Positions 1 to 8,086 of a stretch of DNA of 53,345 nt are shown piece after piece; positions within the stretch are counted from its first letter, which is position 1; each line of letters opens with the position of its first letter. A model generated the notes under the pieces. That model did not search any database, had not been told where the DNA came from, and saw only the letters and a program-made list of their open reading frames with translations. The DNA is taken from contig URGA01000002.1 of assembly GCA_900547275.1 (NCBI GenBank), positions 1 through 53,345 of the forward strand, written 5' to 3'. Both the position numbers and the translations under genes were made by a program. This stretch comes from an uncultured Oscillospiraceae bacterium. GTDB taxonomy: Bacteria > Bacillota > Clostridia > Oscillospirales > Acutalibacteraceae.

Positions 1-495
1 CAGCGTCAGCGCGGGCTGCGTTCCGCATTGGAACAACAGGTTCGTGCCGAAAGGGACCTGTGCGCCCGACAGGTCAATGACGCCGTTTTCTGCCGGGGCA
101 GGTGTAAACTGCCGCTTTTCGTAAAATTCATTGTAATTCGCGAGATTTTTCTTTGGAACGGCGCCGAGAATTCTGCCGTCTTTTATTACCACCGCGCAAT
201 TATAAAGCTTATTTCTTACCGCGGCGGGCATACCGACCAAAACAGCCATTTCTTTGCCCTTGGTAGCTTTGACAATCTCGCCCAGCGCCTCATTTGCGCT
301 TTTTATCAGAGCGGAAGAAAAGAACAAGTCGGCGCAGGTATATCCTGTAACGGAAAGTTCGGGAGTAACGAGAAGTTTAACCCCCATACCTTCAGCCTTC
401 TCTATTGCGGAAATTATTTCGTTTTTATTGTAAGACGGGTCTGCCACCCTGAGCCTAAGGCTTGCGGCGGCTGCCCTCAAAAAACCGTAATTCAT
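1..495 (-). CDS. nadE: glutamine-dependent NAD+ synthetase, N-terminal (amidase) part, cut by window edge
   Basis: The first 165 codons of long-form NAD+ synthetase are present; the rest lies outside the window. The visible part is the nitrilase-like glutaminase domain, which releases ammonia from glutamine for the C-terminal synthetase domain to amidate nicotinate adenine dinucleotide. The start reads MNYGFLRAAAASLRLRVADP, typical of the family. The motif PELSVTGYTCADLF (about residues 44-57) holds the Glu next to which the catalytic site is built, and VPKKNLANYNEFYEKRQF (about 116-133) holds the catalytic Lys. The nucleophile Cys region is outside. The ATG is at 495-493. It lies 15 bp after the stop of the epimerase-like gene, so the two are probably co-transcribed. 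Confidence 0.93.
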   Translation of the reverse strand, partial: MNYGFLRAAAASLRLRVADPSYNKNEIISAIEKAEGMGVKLLVTPELSVTGYTCADLFFSSALIKSANEALGEIVKATKGKEMAVLVGMPAAVRNKLYNCAVVIKDGRILGAVPKKNLANYNEFYEKRQFTPAPAENGVIDLSGAQVPFGTNLLFQCGTQPALTL

Positions 496-510
496 TTAAT
501 CACCGTTTGT

Positions 511-1383
511 TTATATCATAGTAATTTTGAAGCGGAAAGACGCCGTTTCTCCCGGCTGCAAAACAGTCATATAACGCTTGTTTTCAAAAACCGCGTCCTC
601 GTCTGAACAGTGGGAAATACCGTGCCACGGTTCAAGAGCCACAAAGGGAGCGTCGTTTTCAGCAGACCAGATAAGAAGGTTCGGCATATCCTGATATTCA
701 ACGCACACACCTTTGCCCTCAGGGCCGATAAGAGTTGCTTTCTTTGACGGTATATCGTCAAAAATCAGCGCGTCATCATAAAACAGATCGTGGCGCATCT
801 TTATGGTGTCGCTGTCGTTGAGCACATCATACCTTTTGCTGATATCCACAAGGCCTGTATGGTGGTCAGGGCGAAGCGCCTGTTTTGTCATTTTTCTGTC
901 AAAAACAACGGAATAATCCTCAAACTTCTCGCCGTCAGTCAGCGGGCAGCGAAACGCAGGATGACCGCCTATTGCAAAAGGCATGGGCCCGTCAGAACAG
1001 TTCCTGATAACATACGCATTAGAGACCGTACTGCCCAGCAGTTCATAACGAATCTCAAGTTCATAATCAAAAGGATACGCTTTTTTGGTTTCCTCGTTTG
1101 AATGCTGAACGAAAGTAACGCCGTTCTTATGGCATTCAAGCACCTTAAATGTTGTAATACGCGCCACACCGTGGCGTTTCATCTGGCAAGACTTGCCGAA
1201 AGCAGTTGCTTTTCCGTCAGGAAGCACCCCTGCAATGGGAAAACACACGGGAGCCTGTCCCGCCCAGTAAGCCGGGTCTCCCTGCCAAAGATATTCAATA
1301 CCGTCTTTTTTTAATGACCGCAGCATTGCACCTTCATCAGAAAAAGTTACGCTGCATTTTTCGTTCTTTACAGTCAGTTCCAT
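511..1383 (-). CDS. aldose 1-epimerase family protein (galactose mutarotase-like)
   Basis: A 290-residue protein of the galactose-mutarotase fold (LacX-like subgroup). It probably interconverts the anomers of a free or phosphorylated hexose in the cytoplasm; the substrate cannot be read from sequence. Family features are GIEYLWQGDPAYW near residue 28, a PVCFPIAG segment, the KRHGVAR segment that supplies a substrate-contacting His, IGGHPAFRCPL near 137 (second His), and FVALEPWHG near the end (Glu). The start was chosen at the ATG at 1383 because GGAGG lies 9 nt upstream; an ATG six codons earlier has the ribosome site inside its own reading frame. It precedes nadE and has a strong promoter. 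Confidence 0.85.
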   Translation of the reverse strand: MELTVKNEKCSVTFSDEGAMLRSLKKDGIEYLWQGDPAYWAGQAPVCFPIAGVLPDGKATAFGKSCQMKRHGVARITTFKVLECHKNGVTFVQHSNEETKKAYPFDYELEIRYELLGSTVSNAYVIRNCSDGPMPFAIGGHPAFRCPLTDGEKFEDYSVVFDRKMTKQALRPDHHTGLVDISKRYDVLNDSDTIKMRHDLFYDDALIFDDIPSKKATLIGPEGKGVCVEYQDMPNLLIWSAENDAPFVALEPWHGISHCSDEDAVFENKRYMTVLQPGETASFRFKITMI

Positions 1384-1406
1384 CTGCCTGCCTCCAATCA
1401 TTTCTA

Positions 1407-1435
1407 ATTATATCCTAAGTCATATTATATTGCAA
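1407..1435 (-). promoter_or_regulatory. sigma-A promoter for the epimerase-nadE unit
   Basis: On the minus strand TTGCAA (1435-1430) and a perfect TATAAT (1412-1407) are separated by 17 bp, about 25 bp ahead of the chosen start codon. It is back to back with the promoter of the acidic-protein gene. Confidence 0.75.
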
Positions 1436-1478
1436 TAAATAAATCTTGTATAATATAGTAAAAATCGCCGACAATATG

Positions 1479-1507
1479 TTGCAAAAACAATTAGTATGGT
1501 ATAGAAT
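1479..1507 (+). promoter_or_regulatory. sigma-A promoter for the acidic protein gene
   Basis: TTGCAA (1479-1484), 17 bp, TAGAAT (1502-1507), followed closely by the ribosome site AAGGAGG at about 1514. Confidence 0.6.
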
Positions 1508-1527
1508 ATTCACAAGGAGGGTAACTT

Positions 1528-2103
1528 ATGGATCTTGACAATTTTATTGACGAAGCAATCTTCGGAGAAGAAGAAAATCATAAAATATTTTATCAGCTTA
1601 TTTGGGAAAATTTCAAAGAAATAGGTTTTGTCGTTACTGACGAACCGGGCAATGAAATTGACTGTGTTTTCAAAGCGGTATCCCTCCAAAATCTGGTTGG
1701 AGAATTTATTTACCGCCTTTACGACGAAGTTAACGAAACAGGATATGAAGATGTGCTGGAATATCTTGGCACACTGGCAATCAAAGACGACGAAATTTTC
1801 GATTACTGCAACGACAATCCCGAAATCGACTGCGATCCCGACGACTTTGAATTAACCGTTAAAAACGCCCTTGATTACATAACGGGCATTACTGCGGACA
1901 AGATGCTTGAGGAGTTTTCCGCAGATGACATTTTTGATTATATGTTCACAGCCACCTATGACTTTGAACAGGATTTCACATACGATTTTGAGGATACAGA
2001 CGAATTTCAGGCGTTTGTTGATTCAAACAGTGAACAGCTTGACTCCTACAAAGAGGAGTATCCGTCTGTTATGCAGTGGATAGAATCAGGCATGATTTGC
2101 TGA
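1528..2103 (+). CDS. small, highly acidic protein of unknown function
   Basis: A 191-residue protein that I do not recognise. It is very rich in Asp and Glu throughout (for example the stretches NDNPEIDCDPDD and YDFEDTDEFQAF) and has no signal peptide or membrane segment, so it is probably a soluble cytoplasmic protein of very low pI, mainly helical. The start is supported by AAGGAGGGTAACTT directly before the ATG, by its own promoter at 1479-1507, and by a strong terminator directly downstream. It is a single-gene unit, so its neighbours give no functional hint. Confidence 0.85.
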   Translation: MDLDNFIDEAIFGEEENHKIFYQLIWENFKEIGFVVTDEPGNEIDCVFKAVSLQNLVGEFIYRLYDEVNETGYEDVLEYLGTLAIKDDEIFDYCNDNPEIDCDPDDFELTVKNALDYITGITADKMLEEFSADDIFDYMFTATYDFEQDFTYDFEDTDEFQAFVDSNSEQLDSYKEEYPSVMQWIESGMIC

Positions 2104-2123
2104 TAAATCAAAATACATAAGAC

Positions 2124-2159
2124 AAAACCGGCTCGGCCTAACGGCTGAACCGGTTTTTT
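2124..2159. terminator. bidirectional terminator between the acidic-protein and tetR genes
   Basis: The arms AAAACCGG (2124-2131) and CCGGTTTT (ending about 2157) enclose a second pairing TCGGCC/GGCTGA. It is followed by a T-run on the plus strand and by TTTT on the minus strand, so it can serve both converging genes. Confidence 0.85.
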
Positions 2160-2206
2160 ATTTTACACAATAATTTCTGCCCGCTGGAAACAATACAATT
2201 TATTGC

Positions 2207-2788
2207 TCAGTTTCGTCTGTTGCTTCTCTGGACAATATTTGAAATTGAAGCAGACATCGCCGCTATAAGGCGGGAGGTCTCCTCTGTTGTATAATCGTTA
2301 GTGCAGTATTCGTTGAGCGCGCCGAAAAAGCCAAACGCCAAAAAGTTTTTGGTGATTGACGACTGAAGATGGTTTAGATATTTGTTGGCTTCGATATGCT
2401 GCTTAATAACGTCCGTTACCGCAGAAATATCAAGATACGGCTCAATATTCCTGTCTTTAAAAATTATTCTGTATCTTTTTTTAACCTTATTTGCGTTAAC
2501 AAAAATCGTTACGAAATATCTGTCAAAAGTAGCCTTGTCCGGCTGAGTAGAAGCGTCTATAACCTCAAGAGCTTTTGCAGACAGATCCTGAATAAATCCA
2601 ACAAGGATTGAATTTATCAAATCAAACTTATCTTTATAATGGAGATAAAAAGTATTACGGTTGATAAGCGCTCTCTCGGTAATATCTTTTACCGTAATCT
2701 TTTCGAACTCACCCTCTTCCAGCAGAGCAAAAAAAGCCTCTCTGATCGCCCGTTCAGTTTTTATGTATCTAAGATCGTTCTCCTTCAT
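2207..2788 (-). CDS. TetR/AcrR family transcriptional regulator
   Basis: A 193-residue DNA-binding repressor-type protein. The N-terminal helix-turn-helix is clear: KTERAIREAFFALLEEG, then EKITVKDITERALINRNTFY and LHYKDKFDLINSI (about residues 10-60). The C-terminal ligand/dimer domain is not assignable to a particular inducer. The ATG at 2788 was preferred over two upstream ATGs because GGAGG lies 8 nt before it. No drug pump or other obvious target sits beside it, and its gene has its own promoter, so it may regulate itself or a distant target. Confidence 0.9.
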   Translation of the reverse strand: MKENDLRYIKTERAIREAFFALLEEGEFEKITVKDITERALINRNTFYLHYKDKFDLINSILVGFIQDLSAKALEVIDASTQPDKATFDRYFVTIFVNANKVKKRYRIIFKDRNIEPYLDISAVTDVIKQHIEANKYLNHLQSSITKNFLAFGFFGALNEYCTNDYTTEETSRLIAAMSASISNIVQRSNRRN

Positions 2789-2821
2789 AGGGCAGTCCTC
2801 CATTCTAATCGTCATATGCGC

Positions 2822-2851
2822 ATTATACACCACAAAATTATTAAAAGTCAA
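2822..2851 (-). promoter_or_regulatory. sigma-A promoter of the tetR gene
   Basis: TTGACT (2851-2846), 18 bp, and perfect TATAAT (2827-2822) on the minus strand. The 8-bp palindrome ATGCGCAT overlaps the -10/start region (2816-2823) and could be part of an operator. Confidence 0.75.
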
Positions 2852-2947
2852 GTTTTATGATTTGATTATTATTTGTCTTATTCTTACAATTTGATTATCA
2901 TATTACATTATACGCTTTTCCGTCAACAAACCAAGTTATCAATAACA

Positions 2948-2977
2948 AAAAAGCAGTGACAAAAGTCACTGCTTTTT
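2948..2977 (-). terminator. terminator of the GH20-M28 unit
   Basis: The arms AAAAAGCAGTGAC (2948-2960) and GTCACTGCTTTTT (2965-2977) pair perfectly around a 4-nt loop, 15 bp past the peptidase stop codon. The flanking A and T runs make it functional in either direction. Confidence 0.9.
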
Positions 2978-2992
2978 GACTAATATAAATTA

Positions 2993-4270
2993 TTATTTCT
3001 GCTCGAGACCGCGTTCATCAAAGTTGAGAATTGTTGAGATAATTACCTCGTAACCTGTCTGAATAGCTTCGGGAACAAGGCGGTCATAACTGTCGCGGCG
3101 GTTATGATAATAATCAGCCGGTGACGGATCCATTGCAGCAAGGCAAGTTGCCGTAATTCCTGCCTGAGAAAATGCGGCAGCGTCTGATGAACCGAAAAAT
3201 ACATTAGCGAATTTAAGGTCTTCGTGGCCTGCTTCAATAGCGCTGTCCATTACAAGCTGGCTGAATTCCTTTGAATGCTTAACAGTGCCTGTCATATCGC
3301 GGTTGTAAACGTTGAGATATTCAAGGTCTGTAAGAGTATCAACACAGAGAACGGCTGTTTCAACACCACTCTTAACGTATTCGTCATAGTGGTCTTTAGC
3401 CCACTGCTTGCATCCTCTGAGGCCGGCTTCCTCACCGTCTGTTACCATGCAGCAAACTTCTGTATTTTCAAAGTTTACGCCTGCCATGTCAAGCATACGA
3501 AGCGCGCAGACAGCGGCATAAGTACCTGTAAGGTTGTCGTTAGCGCCGGGAGAAATGGTCTTGAAATCAACGAAGAAGAACAGTGTGATCATAAACAGCG
3601 CTGTAAGAAAATGGAAATAATAGCTGTAATCCAGCATAAAGTCGCCGAAAGCGCCCATGTCTACAAAATGAGCGATAATTGTAATAACGGCAACAACGAA
3701 TGAAACAATGCCGCAGACAATTGTACCGCCCATCAGCGGGCCCATAAGCTTATCTTTACCATAGTAAATATGGCGCCATTCGTAAGCAGAGTCGATATGA
3801 CCGCTGATGACAATACGTCTTTTAACTTCGCCTGTAGGCTTACGTGTTGCGCAGAAATTATGGCCCTCAACCTTTTTGTAAAGAGGGTCCATGAAACGCT
3901 TATAGAACAGGAATTCCATAGCAGTAATGAAAAGGCCTACAAATGTTACACCGCCAACGATGCACTGGGCAATCCAAAACGGGATTACGCTTACAAAAAC
4001 AAGAATTGCACAAACAACTACTGCGAGAATGATAAATGCAGGCACTAACTTTGTGAAGTGCAAGAATGCTTTCGGAGCCATCTTATATGATTCAAAATGA
4101 GTTTCGTCACAAAACTGGTCCATTTCTTTTTTAATGTGCTTTTGAGCGGCGAGGCAGTTCTCGTTGCCCGACTCACGGGGACCGTACTTTTTGATGACGT
4201 TGGTAATTTCTTTTACTGTGTAATCCACATTTTCAGAAATTACCTGTTTTGGAAATTCGCTGAATTTCAT
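2993..4270 (-). CDS. M28 family zinc metallopeptidase with membrane segments
   Basis: A 425-residue membrane-associated aminopeptidase-like protein. The M28 metal and catalytic residues are all visible: His158 and Asp160 in SGHIDSA, bridging Asp245 in SPGANDNLTG, Glu280/281 in TDGEEAGLRG, Asp311 in CVDTLTD and His389 in YYHNRRD. Two hydrophobic segments precede the catalytic domain (about 72-122). A further two or three (about 177-235) lie inside it, between the HxD pair and the bridging Asp, which is unusual for the family. It probably trims peptides at the membrane; its natural substrate is unknown. The start at 4270 follows AAGGAG. It begins 1 bp after the hexosaminidase stop, so translation is likely coupled. 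Confidence 0.88.
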   Translation of the reverse strand: MKFSEFPKQVISENVDYTVKEITNVIKKYGPRESGNENCLAAQKHIKKEMDQFCDETHFESYKMAPKAFLHFTKLVPAFIILAVVVCAILVFVSVIPFWIAQCIVGGVTFVGLFITAMEFLFYKRFMDPLYKKVEGHNFCATRKPTGEVKRRIVISGHIDSAYEWRHIYYGKDKLMGPLMGGTIVCGIVSFVVAVITIIAHFVDMGAFGDFMLDYSYYFHFLTALFMITLFFFVDFKTISPGANDNLTGTYAAVCALRMLDMAGVNFENTEVCCMVTDGEEAGLRGCKQWAKDHYDEYVKSGVETAVLCVDTLTDLEYLNVYNRDMTGTVKHSKEFSQLVMDSAIEAGHEDLKFANVFFGSSDAAAFSQAGITATCLAAMDPSPADYYHNRRDSYDRLVPEAIQTGYEVIISTILNFDERGLEQK

Positions 4271-4271
4271 A

Positions 4272-5843
4272 TTACTTTTCTCCTTTTTGTCTGAAGTCGG
4301 CATTGCGCTTTACTTCATAATGTGTATCGCCGCAGAAGAACAGTTTCTGTGCTTTCAGTCTGTTAAACAGTCCTTTCGGCATTGAAACTTTATCTACAGC
4401 GTAACCGATTCCAAGGCTATCCAGCGTAGGCTTGAAAGCATCAAGACGCTCCTTGAAATCAGCAAAATTCCTTCTTTTTTCAGGTGACCAGGCAACTTCT
4501 GCCAACGCCTGCATTCTGGGATAAAGATTAACTTCGAGTTTTTCTCTTCCGTCTATCCACTCAGTCCACATCTCGGCTTCAACGCCAAGGATATTCTTTT
4601 CGCACTGAGGCTGGATATTATATCTTGAAAGAGAAAAATCATATGTGTACTGCAGCGGATACTGACTGTATGTCATATCGAAGTAGAAACTGCGGTGATT
4701 ACTCATAATCATATTTCCACCGTCGGCAACATACGCCTCCGCGTTCTTGTCACGCTTGGGAGTCCAGTATTGACCGATAACAGATTTGTCAAGATTGCCG
4801 GCTGTCAAAATCTCATTCCAGCCGATAAGGCGCTTGCCTTTGCCCTTAACATAGTTAAGTATACGGTTATTGAACCAACCCTGAAGTTCCTCTTCGTCCT
4901 TCAGATTATGTTCTTTAATTTTCGCCTGGCAAAGAGGGCATTTTTTCCACTCATCTTTCGGAGCTTCGTCGCCGCCGATATGGAAATACGGAGAGTCAAA
5001 AAGTTCGCATATTTCATCAAGAACGCCGAAGATAAACTCAAAAGTGGTTTCCTTGCCCACGCAGGCAGTACGGTTCCAGTCCTTTTGACCCGCTTTTTCC
5101 GGAATTTTTGAACCGAAATAGCCCGGAACTTCCGTTTCTATCTCACGGCAGGCAAGCCACGGATAAGCAGCCATAGCCGCCGCAAAATGAGCGGGCATGT
5201 CAATCTCGGGCACGATAGTTATTCCGCGTGCCTTGGCGTAAGCCTCAATCTCGCGGATATCGTCCTGTGTATAAAAGCCCTCGTAAGGCTCGTTAAGTAT
5301 TCTTGAACAATTCCAGCCGCCCTCCTGGGTATATTTACGCTTTGACCCAACGGAAGTAAGCAGTGGATATTTCTTTATCTCAACACGCCAGCCCTGGTCG
5401 TCGGTAAGATGCCAGTGGAAAGTATTGAGCTTCATCATAAACATCATGTCGAGAATTCTGCGTACTTCTTCTTTGCCGAAGAAGTGGCGGCTCTCGTCAA
5501 GAGACAGTCCGCGCCAGCCCCAGCGCGGTTCGTCCTTAATCTCACAACAAGAAACAGAGCGTCCGCCGGCGTCATAGGAAGCCATTACTCTAACAGACTG
5601 AAGAGCATAGTACGCGCCGATTTCTGTTGAAGAAACAATTTTGATTTGCTCGGGTTCAACAGTAAGACGATAGCTTTCTCTCTGAAGCGAGTTGTCTTTA
5701 GTAATTTTAATTCGCGCATTTTCATCGCGAGGACAGGTAAGCAGCGGCAATTCAAAATCGCTGCAAACGGCTTCACCGTCGCGGATTACAAATGCACCAT
5801 TCTTTAACTCATATTGCGCAGGAACAGGTATAAGGTTAATCAT
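4272..5843 (-). CDS. GH20 beta-N-acetylhexosaminidase, cytoplasmic
   Basis: A 523-residue glycoside hydrolase family 20 enzyme that removes terminal beta-linked GlcNAc or GalNAc by substrate-assisted catalysis. The catalytic pair Asp292-Glu293 is in FHIGGDEAP. Other family hallmarks are RGLSLDESRHF (111-121), NTFHWHLTDDQGWR (140-153) and PEIDMPAHF (212-220). No signal peptide is present, so it probably acts on imported oligosaccharides such as mucin, chitin or cell-wall fragments. The start at 5843 has AAGGAGG 9 nt upstream; a longer frame to 5891 lacks one. It is followed immediately by the M28 peptidase gene, and the pairing suggests glycopeptide or wall-fragment scavenging (inference). Confidence 0.93.
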   Translation of the reverse strand: MINLIPVPAQYELKNGAFVIRDGEAVCSDFELPLLTCPRDENARIKITKDNSLQRESYRLTVEPEQIKIVSSTEIGAYYALQSVRVMASYDAGGRSVSCCEIKDEPRWGWRGLSLDESRHFFGKEEVRRILDMMFMMKLNTFHWHLTDDQGWRVEIKKYPLLTSVGSKRKYTQEGGWNCSRILNEPYEGFYTQDDIREIEAYAKARGITIVPEIDMPAHFAAAMAAYPWLACREIETEVPGYFGSKIPEKAGQKDWNRTACVGKETTFEFIFGVLDEICELFDSPYFHIGGDEAPKDEWKKCPLCQAKIKEHNLKDEEELQGWFNNRILNYVKGKGKRLIGWNEILTAGNLDKSVIGQYWTPKRDKNAEAYVADGGNMIMSNHRSFYFDMTYSQYPLQYTYDFSLSRYNIQPQCEKNILGVEAEMWTEWIDGREKLEVNLYPRMQALAEVAWSPEKRRNFADFKERLDAFKPTLDSLGIGYAVDKVSMPKGLFNRLKAQKLFFCGDTHYEVKRNADFRQKGEK

Positions 5844-5922
5844 AGCAAAGCTCCTCCTTAACCAACGTAATATTATTACCTCTGAATTCAATAAATCCAG
5901 GGTTTACAGCCATATGTAAAGT

Positions 5923-5950
5923 AAAAAGCCTTGTCAAAAGACAAGGCTTT
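5923..5950 (-). terminator. terminator after tRNA-Arg
   Basis: AAAGCCTTGTC and GACAAGGCTTT form an 11-bp perfect stem with a 4-nt loop, beginning 2 bp after the tRNA CCA end. On the minus strand it runs into a T5 tract (5927-5923). Confidence 0.88.
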
Positions 5951-5952
5951 CC

Positions 5953-6029
5953 TGGCCCGCCCGAAGGGATTCGAACCCCCGTCCTTCAGAATCGGAATCT
6001 GCTGCGATATCCAGCTTCGCCACGGGCGG
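5953..6029 (-). tRNA. tRNA-Arg, anticodon CCG
   Basis: A 77-nt cloverleaf with an encoded 3' CCA (5955-5953). The acceptor stem CCGCCCG pairs with CGGGCGG. The D stem is GCGA/TCGC, the anticodon loop is TTCCGAT with CCG at 5995-5993, and the T loop is TTCGAAT closed by GG/CC pairs. The anticodon reads CGG arginine codons. The outermost anticodon-stem pair is a G-A mismatch. It has its own promoter and terminator. Confidence 0.95.
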
Positions 6030-6057
6030 ATATGAAATCATCTTTCAACAACTCATT

Positions 6058-6086
6058 ATTATAATTTGAAAAAGCATTGCCGTCAA
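6058..6086 (-). promoter_or_regulatory. sigma-A promoter for tRNA-Arg
   Basis: TTGACG (6086-6081), 17 bp, perfect TATAAT (6063-6058), placing transcription start about 20 bp ahead of the mature tRNA. Confidence 0.8.
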
Positions 6087-6105
6087 GTCATTCTTATGTT
6101 AAAAT
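6077..6105 (+). promoter_or_regulatory. probable promoter of the metallophosphoesterase gene
   Basis: TTGCCG (6077-6082), 17 bp, TAAAAT (6100-6105). Its -35 box overlaps the divergent tRNA promoter, so the two may compete for polymerase. Confidence 0.5.
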
Positions 6106-6151
6106 TATATAAACTAAACATAAACGCCAAAATTACAAGCGGAGAAAATTT

Positions 6152-7243
6152 ATGGAACTTCAATTCAAAAACGACACGTTCAAAATTCTTCAGATTGCAG
6201 ACACTCAGGAAGGGCGCAAGGTAAGCCCTGATACATTAAATCTCATTAACGCGGCGCTTGACAGAGAAGAACCGGATCTCGTTGTCTACAGCGGCGACCA
6301 GATATGGGGAAAAGGCTTCAAAGGCAGTGCGTCTGAAGTTGAGAGGGTGCTTCGTGAACTCACAAAACCGGTAACAGACAGAGGTATTCCTTTCGCCGTA
6401 TGTTTCGGCAACCACGACAGACAGGTAGGACTTGACAATGAAGCCCAGTTTGAGATATACAAGAAAATCCCGGGCTTTATAGGAGAAAGCGCTCCTGAAA
6501 CAGACGGCGTAGGCAACTGCGTAATTGAGATAAACGACGGCGGCAAACCTGTTTTTCTGCTCTATCTCATTGACAGCCACAGCAGTCTTAAAATCGGCTA
6601 CGACAACGTCCATCAAAACCAGATCGACTGGTACCGCAAAACGAGAGACGGATACGAAGAAAAATACGGTCATGTTATCCCATCTATCGTTATTCAGCAT
6701 ATTCCCGTATGCGAAGTTTTTGAACTTCTCTTGCAGGTAAAGAAATCTGCAAAAGGCTCAGTTCAGGGTTTCCGCACCCACGCAAAGGAATGGTTTGTGC
6801 TTAACCCCAAGCGGGTAAACAAAGAAGGATTTATGAAAGAATCACCCGCTGATCCCCAGGAAAACAGCGGTGAATTTGCCGCGTTCAAAGAGAAGGGCGA
6901 CGTTGTGGGTCTCTACTTCGGCCATGACCACAACAACTCATTTAACGGCGATATTGACGGAATAGATGTGGGCTACACCCAGGGCGCCGGTTTCCACGTT
7001 TACGGACCCGGTCTGGACAGAGGCGTTCGCAGCATCGTGCTGAAAAAAGACGGCACGTTCTCTACATATGATCTGCGCTATCGCAATCTCGTCGGCAAAA
7101 AACTGGCAGAACCGCTCCATTACGCGCTGTTCCAGATAATGCCTACAAACGTTTACGACGCCGTTTCAAGGGCAGTAAAATTCTTTGTCGGACTGGGAGC
7201 AGTTGCAGTTGTGGTTATTCTTCTGCTGTTCTTCTTCGGTTAA
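6152..7243 (+). CDS. calcineurin-like metallophosphoesterase with C-terminal membrane anchor
   Basis: A 363-residue binuclear-metal phosphoesterase. The expected ligands are present: Asp17 in QIADTQE, Asp49 in YSGDQIWG, Asn87-His88-Asp89 in FGNHDR, His183 in IQHIP, and His258/His260 in YFGHDHNN. The last ~24 residues form one hydrophobic helix ending in a Phe-rich tail, with no N-terminal signal, so it is probably tail-anchored with the catalytic domain facing the cytoplasm. The substrate cannot be read from sequence; the domain resembles the purple-acid-phosphatase-like/YfcE group. GGAG lies 7 nt before the ATG. It is a single gene, and the inverted-repeat cassette is inserted shortly downstream. 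Confidence 0.88.
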   Translation: MELQFKNDTFKILQIADTQEGRKVSPDTLNLINAALDREEPDLVVYSGDQIWGKGFKGSASEVERVLRELTKPVTDRGIPFAVCFGNHDRQVGLDNEAQFEIYKKIPGFIGESAPETDGVGNCVIEINDGGKPVFLLYLIDSHSSLKIGYDNVHQNQIDWYRKTRDGYEEKYGHVIPSIVIQHIPVCEVFELLLQVKKSAKGSVQGFRTHAKEWFVLNPKRVNKEGFMKESPADPQENSGEFAAFKEKGDVVGLYFGHDHNNSFNGDIDGIDVGYTQGAGFHVYGPGLDRGVRSIVLKKDGTFSTYDLRYRNLVGKKLAEPLHYALFQIMPTNVYDAVSRAVKFFVGLGAVAVVVILLLFFFG

Positions 7244-7285
7244 GACTTTAGCTGTTGTCTAATTAAAAAATTAAGGCAATAAGAA

Positions 7286-7324
7286 ATCCCCCTCTAAGGA
7301 GCGGTGTTCATAAGACAGTTAACA
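7286..7324 (+). repeat. left terminal inverted repeat
   Basis: Starts ATCCCCCTC and contains AGCGG, TGTTC, TAAGACAG and TAACA in the same order as the reverse complement of 8087-8125, with small differences in the middle. Confidence 0.75.
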
Positions 7325-7354
7325 GCCACCGTAGTTTGAACTGCGGTGGCTGTT
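7321..7354 (+). terminator. long hairpin inside the cassette, probable terminator
   Basis: AACAGCCACCG (7321-7331) pairs with CGGTGGCTGTT (7344-7354); inner AGTT/AACT extend it. It is followed by CTTGTATTTT, so it may end upstream transcription from the phosphoesterase or insulate the GNAT gene. Confidence 0.6.
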
Positions 7355-7430
7355 CTTGTATTTTATCCCCGTTATGTGATAGCATGGAACCGAACAGACC
7401 TACAAATCGGTATTTAGGGAGCAAGTTGAT

Positions 7431-7874
7431 ATGAAAATTAAAGAAATCAAGGAGAATAAAAAACAATTTCTTCCGTTGCTGCTATTAGCAGATGAGCAAG
7501 AGGATATGATAGACAGGTATATTAATAAGGGGACAATGTATGTTTTGGACGATGATGGAGTTAAGTGCGAATGTGTGATAACAGACGAGGGGAAGGGTGT
7601 CCTTGAAATCAAAAACATTGCAACTGAACCAGAATATCAGGGAAAGGGTTACGGTAAAGCACTAATTGACTTCGTTGCTACGACATACAAAGGGAAGTAT
7701 TCTATATTGCAAGTTGGCACAGGGGATAGTCCGTTGACAATTCCTTTTTATGAGAAGTGTGGATTTATTCGTTCGCATAGCATTAAAAACTTCTTCACGG
7801 ATAATTATGACCATTCAATATATGAAGCAGGTACTCAACTGGTAGATATGATTTATTTGCAGAAAAAAATATAA
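7431..7874 (+). CDS. GNAT family N-acetyltransferase
   Basis: A 147-residue acetyl-CoA-dependent acyltransferase. The acetyl-CoA binding motif A is plain: IKNIATEPEYQGKGYGKALI (residues 60-79, with the QGKGYG loop), followed by a beta strand and FYEKCGF (about 104-110), the usual motif B. The acceptor substrate is unknown; small-molecule or antibiotic acetylation is only a possibility. GGAG lies 9 nt before the ATG. It is the only gene in the inverted-repeat cassette, which suggests it travels as cargo. Confidence 0.88.
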   Translation: MKIKEIKENKKQFLPLLLLADEQEDMIDRYINKGTMYVLDDDGVKCECVITDEGKGVLEIKNIATEPEYQGKGYGKALIDFVATTYKGKYSILQVGTGDSPLTIPFYEKCGFIRSHSIKNFFTDNYDHSIYEAGTQLVDMIYLQKKI

Positions 7875-7902
7875 ATTCTGATTTGTCGAACAGATACTAA
7901 GG

Positions 7903-8083
7903 GCGCACTTCTATACAGGGTAATCCCCATATGTGCGCTCGGTGAGACCGAACACCCCGGACACCTGAATGTCCGGGGTGTTTTGCGTCACTATGTTCCG
8001 AGCAAGGGACTGCATCCCTTGCGCCTCGAAAGCGGCTATCCACATAAGGCAAAAGGCGCGACCACTTTCATCACGCCTTTTGC
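7903..8083. other. cluster of four hairpins in the 3' half of the cassette
   Basis: No gene is visible between 7875 and 8130. The stretch holds GCGCAC/GTGCGC (7903-7908/7933-7938), a 13-bp perfect stem AACACCCCGGACA/TGTCCGGGGTGTT (7951-7963/7970-7982), GCAAGGGA/TCCCTTGC (8002-8009/8015-8022) and GCAAAAGGCG/CGCCTTTTGC (8049-8058/8074-8083). The second stem is followed by TTTG and may act as the GNAT terminator. The role of the others is unknown. Confidence 0.75.
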
Positions 8084-8086
8084 TTT

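Noticed and set aside
28..606. 192-codon plus-strand frame at the window start
   Set aside because: It runs antisense through nadE and the end of the epimerase gene, which both show clear family motifs.
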